DNA of 64,000 nucleotides from Isoetes taiwanensis (GCA_021234155.1 JAJEKV010000323.1:188001-252000); one strand, 5' to 3'; positions 1 through 11,432 are shown, numbered from the stretch's first letter. Translations and numbers: made by a program. The notes: a model not told the origin generated them from the letters alone.

Positions 1-1
1 C

Positions 2-650
2 TATTTGCTGGTCTGGGTTGAAAACCCACGTGAGCCAGGCTGTCTTGGGGCCTGTGTGCCTTTGCAGCCATGTTCTTGTGGCTCTGTCTGCCCATTCCTC
101 ATTCCACCGCCCTTCTTCAATTAGGTCACTCAGATTTAATCCCATTTCTCTGGTCCAAACTGCCACATCTTTAAACCAGCCACTTCCTGTGAGGATGTGT
201 GCTTTTGCTGACTCGGTAATTGCGATACTGGACAGTTTTCCTTGAATGTCTCCTGCATTGTCCCTGATCAGGTACCTTATGGTCCTCTCCCATGCTCTCA
301 CCTCCATTGGTTTTTGCCCTGTTTTGAGGATCATGATTGTTAGTGGCGTATTTGTCCTTACCCTGAATTCCTGTCTGTGCCACTGCCTAAGGATTCCTTC
401 CTGTTTTTCCCAATTTCTGTTCGTTAGACCTGGCCCCCATGCTTCTGCCCCGTATAACTGAGTGGTGGCTACCACTGCACTGAATAAGTAGCATTTGATG
501 TCCCAGTCAATTATTCTGCTTCTGTTGCAGAAATTCTTCATGTTAAAGTAACTCCCTATAGCTGATTGGAACCTGGCGTTGGCTCTTTTGGCCCATTTCC
601 CTGTACCATGCGCGTCATACCCTAGATATCTGTATTCCGTTGCTTCCTCT
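2..650 (-). pseudogene. LINE-1 ORF2 C-terminal part in a shifted frame
   Basis: At 650 the RT frame hits TAG, while the neighbouring frame continues without stops to the window edge. It encodes the RT thumb region (EYRYLGYDAHGTGKWAKRA) and the conserved tail of this LINE type (YLFSAVVATTQLYGAEAWG, EVRAWERTIRYLIRDN). A one-base indel at about 650 separates it from the rest of ORF2. No RNase H or zinc-finger motif is seen in the visible part. Confidence 0.75.
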
Positions 651-3501
651 ATGTCTCTTTCCTTATATCTGAAGGGTCTATGTCTGTTCTATGACCAAAT
701 ATGACTATCTTGGTTTTTGCCAAATTCACGGTCAGCCCTGTTTCTTCACAGAATTGTTCTAGAATCTTTAACAGTTTGTGCATCCCTTTGTTTTTTGTGG
801 CCATCATGCTTAGATCGTCAGCACATAGCATTATTGGTACTTTCGTGTCTCCTAGTGTGGGGGCATAATCGTCCCCTTGCTGTTCTGTTATGTATCCCTG
901 TAGAGCATCTATATATATTCCAAACAGAGTTGGAGATAACGGGCAGCCTTGCTTTACTCCTGTGTCACAGATTATCGGCTGTCCTTCCTGTTCCATCTTA
1001 GCATATACTTTATGGTATAGTCTTGCAATCGATCCGACCATATTTATCGGGGCCCGCATGTCTATCAATCTTTTTAATAGCTTCTCCCTTGGAACTGTGT
1101 CGAATGCTTTTCTGAAATCTACAAAACAGCAGATGATCTTCCTTCCTTGTGCTTTGTTCTGCTCTATTAGTATCCGAAGAGTCACCAGATGGTCGGTGGT
1201 TGAGTGTTCCGGCCTGAATCCTGCTTGCCCTTGTGCTCTCATGTTCCCTTCTTCTGCCCATTTCTTTAGTTTGTTGTCTAGTGCTTTTCCAAACCATTTC
1301 TTGAAAATGGAGCTCACAATTATCGTTCTATAGTTCCCTGGATCCTGTCTACTCCCTGCCTTATGTAGTGGTATGACTCTATTGTATGTCCACCTATCTG
1401 GGAGCCCTGTGTGTATGATGTCGTTGAAAATGTCTATGACCTGTCTGCCGATTTCTGTCTCAGCACACTTCAGCAATTCTACAGTCAGACCATATAGATC
1501 CGGTGCTTTATGGTTAGCCATCCTGTTCAGGGCTATCATTACTTCTAACATGCTGAAGCATGGTTTGTCCAGATCCTGCAGTCTTGGTATAGGTACCGGT
1601 GGTGCCCCTGTTTTATATAATTTATCCAGGTAATTTTCCCATCCCGCTGTTCCGATATCATCTTGTTCATTCCTTGCTTTCATACTGTTGTCCCCTCCCT
1701 TCTGTTTGAGACCCCTCCAAAATCTCCGGGACTGTTTCTTTAACAATTTTCCCATATACCATTGGTGTTGCAGCAGGTTATCATACCGTTTCTTCTTTAG
1801 TAATCTTAAATAAACTGCCTTTTCTTTCTGGTACGTCTCCTTTCCTCTGTGTCCTTTTGTTTTCCTTTTTTGCTCCCTGCGCTCATCATCATACCATACT
1901 GATGCTCTGAATGCCCTGTTCTTTCTGGTTTTGATCCTTTTCCCAAACACCTCTGTAGCTGCTCTTACCATGATGTCATTGAGGGTGTTTCCATTGTCGT
2001 TCGCGTTGTGTCTTTCCCAATCCCATTTTTCCATTTCCTCTCTGATTGTGTGTATGAATGTTTCTGCGTATTTCTCCTGGAATTGGATCCTCATTCTGTC
2101 CTTCTTATCCTCATTCCTTCCTGTGCTATTAATCTGTGGTGCCCCCTCTATTCTGATTGTTAACTGGATCGGTCTGTGGCTTTCTCTTTTTCCTGTTGGC
2201 CACTCCTGTAGCACTAGTCCTTCTATTCTTTCTGCTGCTTGGTCATTCAGGATTACATAGTCCACTATGCTCTTACCGTGTGCATTCTGACTTGTAAAAC
2301 CCCCTGATCCCCTCCATTTCTTTACTCCATTAGCTATGATCATTCCTGTTGCCGTGCAGACTTCCAGCAGTAATTCACCTTTAGCATTGACCTCTGCCTT
2401 ATCCTCTGTGTCTCTCTGCCATTCCTCTGCCCTTGTTGTGTATGTTATCTGGCCATCTTTCTCCTCCATTTGTGTGCTTTGTGACTGTTCCTGTCTGGTT
2501 CTAGCGTTTAAGTCTCCTACTAGTACCATTGGTCCCTGTTCTTTCCATTTCATTATATTTTCCCCTAAATCCAGCAATTCTAGCTTATCACTGTTTGGCG
2601 GATAATATGTAATTATCAGAACTATTTCTTGTTTATTTCTCAATTGGATATTCAAGACCATATATCTTTTATTGACATCTGAATGTAACATAAATGCACT
2701 GTTAACTACATTATTCTTTAGATAACAGGCCAGACCTGCACTTCCCCTCCCTATCTTGAAGTCCTTGTCTTTTTAGCACGTGAACAGTTGGTACCCTTCT
2801 TCCTCTGGCAGCCTTTTGACGTTATGCTCCCATGTTTCTGCTAAGCATATTATGTCGCAGCCATGGGCATTTTCTAGTCTTTCTCCATCATCCCACGGAT
2901 ACCCGGTGCAGTTCCAGTACCACAGTGTCAGCGTCTTTTCCCCCGAGGTTGCTCCTTCGGGGTTTCCATGTTTTCTGTACCACTGCCTATTCTTCTTGGT
3001 CTCCCTCTGGTCTTCATCGTCGGAGTTGGCCCCCCGAACCCTGTTTGTGTTATGCGGTCTTCGTTTCCCCCGCCTCCGTTTCTTTCTGTTACTCTGTTCT
3101 GGTTCCCTTCTACCGTGATCGCCCTCAGTACCCCCCCTTGCAATCTGTTCTCCTGCCCCTGTTGTATTGCCTTCAGAGGGTGTATGTTTTCCTTTTCCTT
3201 TTCTGCTTCCGTTGCTTTTGTTATCCCCTGTATCCGCACTGGCTGTTCTTGCGGTTGGGTCGCTTGCTCTCTTACTCTCTTGTGGAGGTATACCTTGCCA
3301 TTCTTGACCCCCGCCTGTATCCCTGCTTGATTCAGTTCCCTGGCTTTGGCTAATTCCCTGTGTAGCCCCTGTCTCTGCATCACCGTTAGGGACTCCTGCA
3401 CCTTGATTCCATTCCTCAGTCTGGAACCCATCCGCTGGATTCTTTCCTTGGTTGCCATGTCTCTCAGTGTCAGGTTTATATGCCTCGATCTCCCCCTCCA
3501 C
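649..3501 (-). pseudogene. LINE-1 ORF2: AP endonuclease plus reverse transcriptase, disrupted
   Basis: One reading frame spans this interval, broken by TAA at 2773-2775. The part above the stop (from about 2934 down) holds the start of an EEP endonuclease: WNCTGYPWDD and CLAETWEHN. Below it follow MVLVGDLNAR and the degenerate ESHRPIQL (usually SDHxPI). The reverse transcriptase occupies about 1700-650, with VIPLHKAGSRQDPGNYR, the motif A block FVDFRKAFD, GVKQGCPLSPTLF and the catalytic MLCADDLSMM. Its start is unclear because the frame overlaps the ORF1 tail and endonuclease homology begins exactly at the ORF1 stop. Function in life: nicks target DNA and primes cDNA synthesis there. Confidence 0.85.
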
Positions 3502-3908
3502 TGTCCTGACCGCAGAGCCTTGACAATGATGCTCCTGTGTTCCTTGAATACTGTCTCTAGCACTTCTGCAGTAACTTGATATATATCCTCATTAGGTCTC
3601 TCTGCTATCCCAATTAGTCTAACATCATGCTTAATTTTACTTTGCTCCTCATATTCCATTAAATGTGGCTTTATCCTATCAAAAGACTCCCATGCATCCA
3701 GTTCAACATTTGATTTCTCTAGTTCAACTAACCTTTGCAGAATCTTTGCTTTCTCTTCTTCGATCTCGTTCATTCTGCGTTGCATCTCCTCGTTCGTCTT
3801 CTCCACGCCTCCTACTCTCACGTCCATGCTGGCGATGGCTATCTTGTTACTGTTGCACGCCTCTGCTAGCGTGTTGAGTGCATCCATGTTTGGGATCTTT
3901 GATTCCAT
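2928..3908 (-). CDS. LINE-1 ORF1 RNA-binding protein
   Basis: 326 residues, intact. Residues about 1-70 form a charged heptad-like coiled coil (many E, K, R, M). Residues about 85-150 resemble the RRM-like domain of L1 ORF1p, with KHDVRLIGIAERPNEDIY. The following QRQGLHRELAKARELN and GVKNGKVYLHKR match the basic C-terminal domain pattern of that family. The tail is low-complexity, Gly/Arg/Gln rich and overlaps the ORF2 frame. Expected role: trimeric chaperone that coats element RNA. ATG at 3908 is the first in frame after a stop. The assignment rests on architecture and motif resemblance only. Confidence 0.7.
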   Translation of the reverse strand: MESKIPNMDALNTLAEACNSNKIAIASMDVRVGGVEKTNEEMQRRMNEIEEEKAKILQRLVELEKSNVELDAWESFDRIKPHLMEYEEQSKIKHDVRLIGIAERPNEDIYQVTAEVLETVFKEHRSIIVKALRSGQWRGRSRHINLTLRDMATKERIQRMGSRLRNGIKVQESLTVMQRQGLHRELAKARELNQAGIQAGVKNGKVYLHKRVREQATQPQEQPVRIQGITKATEAEKEKENIHPLKAIQQGQENRLQGGVLRAITVEGNQNRVTERNGGGGNEDRITQTGFGGPTPTMKTRGRPRRIGSGTENMETPKEQPRGKRR

Positions 3909-4015
3909 CTGTGCTAGGAAATCCTTAAGATCCTGTTGGCTCGCTGGCGTTCTCGCCGCATCTGCGCTCCTCTGCTGGCTGCTATTGACGATACTGTCGG
4001 CATGAAGTATAAAAG

Positions 4016-6097
4016 TTTATTTTTTCATCCTTAGACACAATGTAAGGTGGTTGGGGGCAGGGCCCAGCCAAGCAATGTAGTGTGGTGTGTGGTCACATGT
4101 CCAGTTGGATGCTGCCTAGTGGCGTGACGTTAAAACTACTATCTATCTATCTATCTATTACCATCAGAGCAAAACATCTTACAGGTATTTTTGAAGGTGA
4201 GCATGAGAGGAATTTTTGTTGCATAGGTTTATATATTTGTTTGGTAGTAAACAGTCTACAGCTGCATCAAGCTGCATCAATCTGATGCATGAGTTCAGGA
4301 TTTATCTGCATGCATCCACGAAGTCCAGTACATTATCTTCATGCATTCTTCTCTACCTTGCTTGCGGAACTGAGAATATCCATGGCACTGAATATGTGCA
4401 TATTTATTGCTCAGAGTCTCTTGCATTTTGATTAATTACAATTAAGTTAGAGTAGAGAATATTGATTGCTATTTTTAAGGGATATTCCGTTACATCTTCC
4501 AGGTCCACTCATGGGACAAATAATTTGTAATACTCATATCTTAGTAGGACCACCACAGCAAAAATTTGAACCACCTCACATATTTCTTTACCTCTACTTT
4601 TTTTCTTAAGTAGATTCACTAATGCAATAGAAAACAATGTTGCATGTATGGATACTACGGCAATCATAAACAACATATAATGAGAATTAACATTGAGATT
4701 TTGTTTCTGCCAAGATATGCATCCAGCAAGGAAGATTTTGAAGATGTTATGCCCAGATTCAACATTGAAGCCAACAATTTACTCACGCAAGCATCACTTC
4801 TCTACCATTTGGTGTCTTTGCCTTCATCTCCTCTTTGTAATTTATTTTTTTGTATTGGTGTGATGTCGCAATGGCAATGCAACATTCTTCATTAGCAAAA
4901 GAATGCATCGCTGCGACTGGAGCATTGTTTATCGGCAAAAGAATCCATATAAATTAGGTATGCTCAAAGCCCTTAATAGCATCACACCATGCCATTTTAT
5001 TTGAGACATACATGCTCCCAGCTGTCATAGAGCACACAAGAACCATTTATCCCCTTCTTTCTGTGCCTTAGCTTTAAGTCCAAACTAGCTGTCTTTCAGG
5101 AGCCCACTCCTAATAAGTAGAGTAATTTTGCTGATTGTTTTAGAATAATTCTAGATTGTTCGAGATAATACTGTAGAGAATAATGCTTTCGTTGGTATGT
5201 GATACTGTTGTTGGAGGTTCGATTTAAAACTACGCAAACTCATTTTAACAGATTAGGAAAATGATGTATTCCAGTCATACAAATAATTGAAATTGGGTTA
5301 TACAACAAAAAATGCTTCTGATTTATGGCATATCATGTCTTGGTCAACTAGATAGATTGCTAATCATTGGGCTATTAGCAGACTTTGCGATGTATGTCTG
5401 ACAACTAACAACCCATAGTTATTGTTGTCTTATTCACTATGATGTATTCTATCGTTCCTCATTGGTATAGATAAAGGTATCAACTGAAAACAGGCTGCAG
5501 GACTATTGTGTCATTACCATGTCATGTGCTGTTGTCAAATCTCTCCTATGCACTGCATTTAGCTACTGCTTCCAACCATCTGCATTTCATATACCTGGAA
5601 CTCAGATTCTACTTGATTGGTTATACCGATATTATGTTAAAGTATGCTTCGATACCAAAGTCTACTAATAATGCTACACATTTTTCTTTCGTAACTTTGC
5701 AGATCTTTATGGGCAACTTTAGGAGTTATATATCTTGATATAATTGAAAGTATCCTCGACCAACTTTTGTAACCTCCACTTATCTTTGCAAAGTGTTACT
5801 ATGAAATAAAAGAACTGAAACTATATGGAGCCTGATTGTTCCCAATTTGCAGCAATGGCACTAAAGCATAGATTTATGTACTTCCTCGAATCGAATCTCC
5901 ATGTTCCCATTGTTCCTACTGCATCAAAATAACTTGAATAGACCCATGGTCATGGTCTTCGCCTTATCCTCAGCCTTCAAGCATCACATTGTTGCAAAAA
6001 GCTTCCTATTCAATGCACTTTGCTATTTTCTTGCTTCAAATATAACTTCCTCATCAATCTTCTATGACATTTGGTGAAGATCATATTCTATTTTGGC
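4016..6097. other. AT-rich stretch with no recognised gene
   Basis: About 2 kb of AT-rich sequence. ORFs are short and show no family resemblance. Apart from a short tetranucleotide repeat I see no structured element. It could be host intergenic DNA, an intron or old transposon debris. Confidence 0.5.
4138..4158. repeat. (CTAT)n microsatellite
   Basis: Five perfect CTAT units in tandem. Confidence 0.9.
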
Positions 6098-6116
6098 CAG
6101 GGATAGGTTCAATACG
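6098..6116 (+). repeat. hAT left terminal inverted repeat
   Basis: CAGGGATAGGTTCAATACG pairs with the right end at 18 of 19 positions (A versus T at position 14). Preceded by the 8-bp target duplication 6090-6097. Confidence 0.9.
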
Positions 6117-6222
6117 CTGTACGTTTTATACGAAATACGTATGAATTGAATGATACGGCACAAATTTGCCATATAAAACGCAAAAAATACGGCAAAAAAC
6201 AATTCCGGCGTCGGAAGATTTT

Positions 6223-6481
6223 CGCGTACGCGAAAACAACTAAACCGCGTACGCGAAAATTTTTCCGCGTACGCGAAACCTTCAGAACCACGTACGCGAA
6301 ACCAAAATTTTTTCGCGTATGCGAAAACAACGCCACAGCGTACGCGAACTTTTTTTCGCGTACGCGGTTTAGTTGTTTTCGCGTACGCGAAAAGATTTGA
6401 ACTTCGCGTACGCGTTTCTGATGATTTCGCGTACGCGAAAAGGTGTTTCGCGTACGCAATGTAGTTGTTTTCGCGTACGCG
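6223..6481. repeat. Left subterminal array of 12 palindromes
   Basis: Twelve copies of the palindrome TTTCGCGTACGCGAAA (core CGCGTACGCG, a few with one change). Cores start at 6223, 6246, 6266, 6289, 6314, 6337, 6357, 6380, 6405, 6428, 6449 and 6472. Spacings are 23, 20, 23, 25, 23, 20, 23, 25, 23, 21, 23, so four sites repeat every 91-92 bp. Spacers are only partly conserved, and the spacer at 6233-6245 is the reverse complement of that at 6367-6379. Subterminal repeats are the usual transposase-binding sites of hAT elements, which is the likely role (inference). Confidence 0.85.
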
Positions 6482-6992
6482 AAAATTTTCGAGCTGTTTT
6501 GCCCAATTTACTAAGCAAAAAAAATCTTTGCGCCACTGTTTGGCCTGTTTTGTGGCACTGTTAATAGTATATATAAGAAAAACGTGATTAGCCCTAGAAT
6601 TCACCTTGAACGTTGACCGCTAGGTTGAGTCAAAATACTCCTTGGGAAACGGTTTGCCTTTGAGGTGTCGTTTTTTCGTGTCCGCGAGCATGGCGTTAGA
6701 TCTTTGGGCGTGAGTTTACTCGGTTCGGTGGTTTCAACCAGGTTCGCATTTGCTTCCATAGAAATAGGGTCCGTCCTTCCCCCCTTGATTCTCGCCGCGG
6801 GCGTCGACGTAACATATGCATTGTGAGCTTGCTCCTTTGCATATATACGTCTTCCTTTAGTTCGTATAATCAAGGAGTCAGATTAAGAGACATTGTCAGC
6901 CGGGTCCGAGCAATGGTGGCTACTGGTCACGCATCTACCTGAGGAGGTGCGAGGCGTGATCATGCATCCACCTCTAGAGGTGCGAGGATCGC

Positions 6993-7400
6993 GTGTGCTC
7001 GTGGGGAACCCGCGGGGGCGCAGGGGAAAATCCCACGTGGTGCCGCAGTACTAGAGTTGTGGGTCGGAAAAGAGGCCCAGAATGGGAGTTTGTGAAAGAG
7101 TTTGGTGCAAATGAGTGGGAATGTGTGTTTTGTGGATACTCATCGGTAAATGGTTCTGCAACAAGAATTCGAGCTCACATCTTACGTGACGTCGGTGTCC
7201 CAACTTGTACTGCATCTGCTGACTTGCGAAAGGATGCCATTGAAAGATTGTCTCGACTGAATGGGATACGCAAAACGAAGAATAATATGAGAAAACGACG
7301 AAGTTACGAATACTCAAAGAGCAATCGAGGCGGGGAGCGATCGAAGATAACTATACCACCCCCCTGTTGGGACAAAGATACCAATCGGAGGGTGGACTAG
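6993..7400 (+). pseudogene. hAT transposase N-terminus, BED zinc finger
   Basis: The open frame carries a BED-type finger: WEFVKEFGANEWECVFC, then ATRIRAHILRD and a later Cys, matching the C-x2-C...H...C plan of plant hAT proteins. A basic stretch follows. No in-frame ATG precedes the finger, so the start is lost or lies in an unseen exon. The frame closes at 7398; the same frame reopens at about 7503-7620 with KVVEAFYIFGLSPHILEHK, typical sequence leading into the transposase core. The gap 7398-7500 is either an intron or decay. Confidence 0.7.
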
Positions 7401-7605
7401 GGTCAATAGGTATAAGCACGGGAGAACAGAGAATGATAGAGACAATTGAAATAGTGGAAAGAGACAGGCGAAACAGAGGGTTGATCATTGCTTAACATCG
7501 AGCAAACGAAGAAGACGCAATTGAAGGTTGTAGAGGCATTTTATATCTTTGGGTTGTCTCCACATATTTTGGAGCACAAAGCAATGAAAGAAGCCTTCGG
7601 GGAAG

Positions 7606-9309
7606 TTGCCAAAGCAGGGACCGACTTTTAGATTGCCTTCATACAAGCATGCCAACAATAAAATGGTTGATGAAATACATGGAAAAATGGTTGAAAGGGT
7701 GGAGATGAAGTTGTGTCGTGTGGTGAGCAAGCTGCCGGCTTCATTAGTGACCGATGGTTGGAGCAATGTAAACAAGGACCATCTTATAAATTTCATGATC
7801 GTGTATCTAGGGGGTGAAGTATTTTTGAAAACCGTAGAAACCAAAACTGACCAAGTGACCGGAGATTGGATTTTTCAGAAAACAAAGGCCGTGATAGAGA
7901 GTTTTGGACCTAAGAGAATATTTCAAGTTGTACTGGATAACGCGTCTAATTGCAAGCTAGCGGGTTCATTATTGGAGTCTGAATTTCCAGGGTTGCATGC
8001 TACTAGTTGCCAATGCCATTGCCTGAACCTATTGCTGAAGGACTGGTTCTCACAGCACACGTGGTTCAAAGATCCCATTCAGAAAGCGCGTCGGCTTGTA
8101 AAATTCATCACAAAGAAGACAGCAATTTATGCCATTTACAAGTCATTGCGTCAGAAGACCCTAGCACCCATGAATCCTGGGCAAACTCGGTTTGGTTCCA
8201 ATTACATCTGTCTTGAAAGAGTGCTGAAGTGTCGTGATTGGATTATCTCAACCTTTAATCATATAGAGTTTTTTGATTGGGAAAGGAGGCAGAAAGGGAA
8301 AAATGCTGCCAAACACCGACAACAAGCTGCTGCCCTTCGAGAAATGCTTGGGCGGGAGACATTTTGGAAAGGTGTAAAAAATGTTATGAGGTGCATGCAA
8401 CCTGTTTGTCATGCCATCAAAACCCTTGACTCTTCGAAGGCAAGCACTGGAAAGGTCTGGAGGTGTTGGCACTCCATTCAATCCTTCCTAGAACGTGATG
8501 GCCCCAATGCGCCATTTGAAAATGCTAAGCGCGCAGCACTACTTAGAGACTTCAATGAATGATGGAAGAAGTCATACAATGATCATCATGGCGCCGCGCA
8601 TGCCTTAGACCCACACAACCACGATATGGACCAGCATACAGATAAAGAAGTGATGGGCTCGTTGAAGAAGGTTGCAAAAATGTTCTATCCCAACAGCTCG
8701 GACTACAAGCTTTTCATTGCCGAGTTAACTGAATACCAGAACCTGAGTGGAAGGTGGGCAGATGAAGAGCTTCACGACGCACTGGAGAGTCATAAGAAGG
8801 AACCAAATATGGAATCCTATGCATGGTGGCAAGCCCATGGGCAAGTTACTGATACCTTGCAGGCAATTGCAATGACTATCCTCTCTTTGGTATCTTCCAA
8901 TAGTGCAAGTGAGAGGAATTGGAGTGCCTATAAGTACATACACAGCGTCACCCGCAATCGCTTGCTACATAAGAAGGCAGACAAACTCGTATACAACTTC
9001 TCAAACTGGCGGCTATTGAATCGTAACAGTGGTACATCCGCAATCGATAAGCTACAGTTTCCTTTCATGGATGCAGATTCCGAAGTGGAAGAGGACAGCT
9101 TCGAAGACAGTGAGGACGAGATGCTTGCAATAAATGTTGCAAGCCATGTTGATGAAGACATTCAACGTACGCACTTCGTTGATCACGAAGATGATATAGG
9201 CCAAGCCATATTCTCAGACGAGTCAGCCGACAGCGAGGATACTGAGGAGTCTGATATAGAAAGGCCAGGTTCCGTGGATGAGATTCTTCGTCTTCTTGAC
9301 GAGACATAA
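7606..9309 (+). pseudogene. hAT transposase core and dimerisation domain
   Basis: One frame with a single TGA at 8560-8562, where relatives have Arg before Trp (NE-stop-WKKSYND), suggesting CGA to TGA. The first part carries the DUF659-type RNase H fold, with catalytic Asp in LVTDGW (about residue 50) and VVLDNASN (about 111). The second part has the hAT C-terminal dimerisation region with YAWWQAHG and SASERNWS, the Glu of which would complete the DDE set. An acidic tail ends at 9309. A one-base shift near 7618 joins it to upstream transposase sequence. In life it would cut and paste the element via the terminal repeats. Confidence 0.85.
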
Positions 9310-9452
9310 CTATAGTTCTAACTTGGATAGCTGCGTTGATTGACTTGTATAGGTGTGCTTTGACTTCTTGTCTTTATAATTTTCGTTAGCTGCAACATAT
9401 AAAAAAAACACACAATAAATAACACAAAAAACACGCGAAAATAGGAACTAAG

Positions 9453-9981
9453 CTATACACACAAACAATAATTTCTCGCTTCTTTCTTTAATTTTCTGTT
9501 CGTCCATGCCACATTCCATGTGCTGGCTTTTTCTTTTAGCTCTAGCCTCAAGCGAGGACTACTCAAATTTGAAACTTCTGTGATCATATTCCCGGTAGTG
9601 CGGCTAATATTACCCACTATCCATGTATACCTCTCTTGCTCACACTTTTCGGGCTCTAGGTCCATCATTCGAAGTTTAAAAGCCCTATCGGCATCTTTTA
9701 CCAAGTCTGCATGGTAGTCTAGCCATCCTTCCTCACTGTTGGTAATCAATTCCAAATCCTGAGCTGAGGCATTGCACAGCCGATTACACTGGTCTCAAAG
9801 TAGACCATGCTTGTTGTGGTCTACTTCTTTTTCTACGCGGCAATGCTGCAGAAGATGACTCAGGTTGCAACTCTGTAGCCTCTGTTTGGGACGCCAATGC
9901 CTCTACTGGTTGCGGCTCTATTTGAGACGTTAATGCCACATTTGGTTGGGGGTTAACTTCTGCTCTCTCTTCTGAAGTCAT
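9453..9981 (-). pseudogene. Possible second hAT-encoded protein, unrecognised
   Basis: Convergent to the transposase. ATG at 9981 opens 65 codons of acidic/Gln sequence ending in a basic cluster (PRRKRSRPQQ, nuclear-signal-like). A different frame then runs 9755-9453 with a Trp-rich segment (EGWLDYHADLV, RYTWIVGNI, STWNVAWTNRK). The two would join if one frameshift or a very short intron lies near 9760-9785. I do not recognise the family. A small DNA-binding accessory protein is possible; so is chance. Confidence 0.3.
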
Positions 9982-11072
9982 ACTGCTTATCTTAAGGGAT
10001 TGTCTAGCTAGCTAGCAAAATGCGACTCCATGACAATGCGCAAATGACAACAGCAACACCTACAAGTCAAGCAAAGACAAAACTTTCAATTTAGTGCTTA
10101 ACACATGACGGTAAATCAATTTCTTTAACCAGCATGAAAACGCTAATTTTAAGCTACTACACTAAGACACTAACATTTTATCCTATTACTGGTGAATTTT
10201 AATTGGTTCATAAGTATGTATGTGCAAGGCCAAGGATGGGATAACACACATGAAAGGACCAAAACACGATTTATGATCTATAGCCCAGCTACTGCCAAAA
10301 TGCGAGGCTAGCAAGTTTAAAATGCATTGCACTTATCCCACCCAAGTCACGCTTTTTCAAAAGACAAGACCAATCGAATGCCTACTAAAACAAACGCCAG
10401 TTCCTCTATTCGTGTCAGACTTTCATCAACAACACTATCATCAGGAACTAGGGAATGTATTAGTAAAACATTCTCGTAACCCTCAATAAGAGTACAACAC
10501 ACACCTTTCAACACCGCGTGACCAAGGCCAACAGCGGCGTCAGGCGAGGGTTATACCTCTTAAAAAAGGGTGACCCTAGTTGCCTCAAACTTCAGCATCA
10601 CTACCCACCCTCGGCATGGCGCAAATAAATGCGGCAATACCAGGCAAGGGGCATGCCTCCGCCCTTCGCAACACGAAACCCTAAGGCCACTAAATCTAAT
10701 TGGTACTAAGGTTGTCCTTTCAAAGGGAAGGCAACAAAATTTAATATCTTTTTGTTTCTTTTTTTTTTTTGTCTTGAATTATTATTTTTCTTGAATTATT
10801 ATTATTTTTTTTTCTAAAATAGGTCAAGCTCAGCCCACAGAACAAGGCACTCACCATCGTCACGCCCCTTACACAAGGGGGCAATAGGCGAGGGCCTAAC
10901 TGCGGGCCTTGCCTAGCCTAAACTATAAAAAAAACAACAAAAAATTGTCTAAAAACTAAGAAAAACAAAAAAAAAAGGTTTTGGGAGGCAAGTTGGAAGG
11001 TTTGGCGCAGAAGAATACCTTCTTTGCGGCGCAAAAACTGAATCCCCGCGCCGCATATATATAAAAAAATTT
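9982..11072. other. hAT non-coding interior
   Basis: No supported gene. Includes A/T homopolymer runs near 10750-10815 and 10925-10975. Confidence 0.5.
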
Positions 11073-11311
11073 CGCGTATGCGAAAACTTTTTCGCGTACG
11101 CGAAACGCGATAAACTGCGTATGCGAACACCGCGCCGCTTTCGCGTACGCGAAATGAACTGGAAAGCGTACGCGAAAAAAATTTCGCGTATGCTTTCATG
11201 AAGTTTTCGCGTAGGCGAATGTCAGGCATGTCCTTTCGCGCCGCGATTCTTTGTATTTCGCGTACGCGAAAAAATTTTCGCGTACGCTTTCACGAAGGTT
11301 TCGCGTACGCG
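11073..11311. repeat. Right subterminal array of about 11 palindromes
   Basis: Same palindrome as the left array, more diverged. Cores start at 11073, 11093, 11116, 11142, 11165, 11185, 11208, 11237 (degenerate), 11259, 11279 and 11302, again mostly 20 or 23 bp apart. The last core ends 121 bp from the right tip, while the first left core begins 125 bp from the left tip, so the arrays are symmetric. Confidence 0.8.
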
Positions 11312-11413
11312 AAGATTTTTTTTCCGGCCGGCGAGGTTTTTATACGTTAAATACATATTTTATTAAAAAATACGTATTTTTTAACTTTACACGTCAGGAA
11401 TTTTAATTTTGTA

Positions 11414-11432
11414 CGTATAGAACCTATCCCTG
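11414..11432 (-). repeat. hAT right terminal inverted repeat
   Basis: Read on the minus strand, CAGGGATAGGTTCTATACG. Followed by target duplication 11433-11440. Confidence 0.9.

Larger units (their letters stand above)
1..4015 (-). mobile_element. LINE-1: non-LTR retrotransposon, 3' end outside window
   Basis: A minus-strand non-LTR retrotransposon with an ORF1 (coiled coil plus RNA-binding fold) followed by an ORF2 (endonuclease plus reverse transcriptase). The coding region is open to the left edge, so the 3' UTR and tail lie outside the window. The 5' boundary is estimated: in-frame stops precede ORF1 near 4018 and no element-like sequence is seen beyond. The RT differs from the zf-RVT LINEs elsewhere in this window (catalytic core CADD, no zf-RVT seen here), so it is a separate clade. 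Inactive by one in-frame stop and one frameshift in ORF2. Confidence 0.85.
6098..11432 (+). mobile_element. Complete hAT DNA transposon, 5.3 kb
   Basis: Both ends are visible: CAGGGATAGGTTC at 6098 and its reverse complement ending at 11432. Flanks are ATTTTGGC (6090-6097) and ATTTTCGC (11433-11440), an 8-bp target duplication with one mismatch, as expected for hAT. Inside lie a plus-strand transposase gene with BED finger, DUF659-type core and hAT dimerisation domain, a possible small minus-strand gene, and two subterminal palindrome arrays placed about 120 bp from each end. The transposase is broken, so the copy is non-autonomous now. Confidence 0.9.

Noticed and set aside
6223-6481. Regularly spaced repeats resembling a CRISPR array
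   Set aside because: Plant nuclear context, 10-15-bp spacers, palindromic units, and a matching array at the other end of a transposon.
6062-6604. 180-codon ORF rich in FAYAK and RTR repeats, and similar ORFs at 10918-11229
   Set aside because: Produced by translating the palindrome array; no start context and no family.
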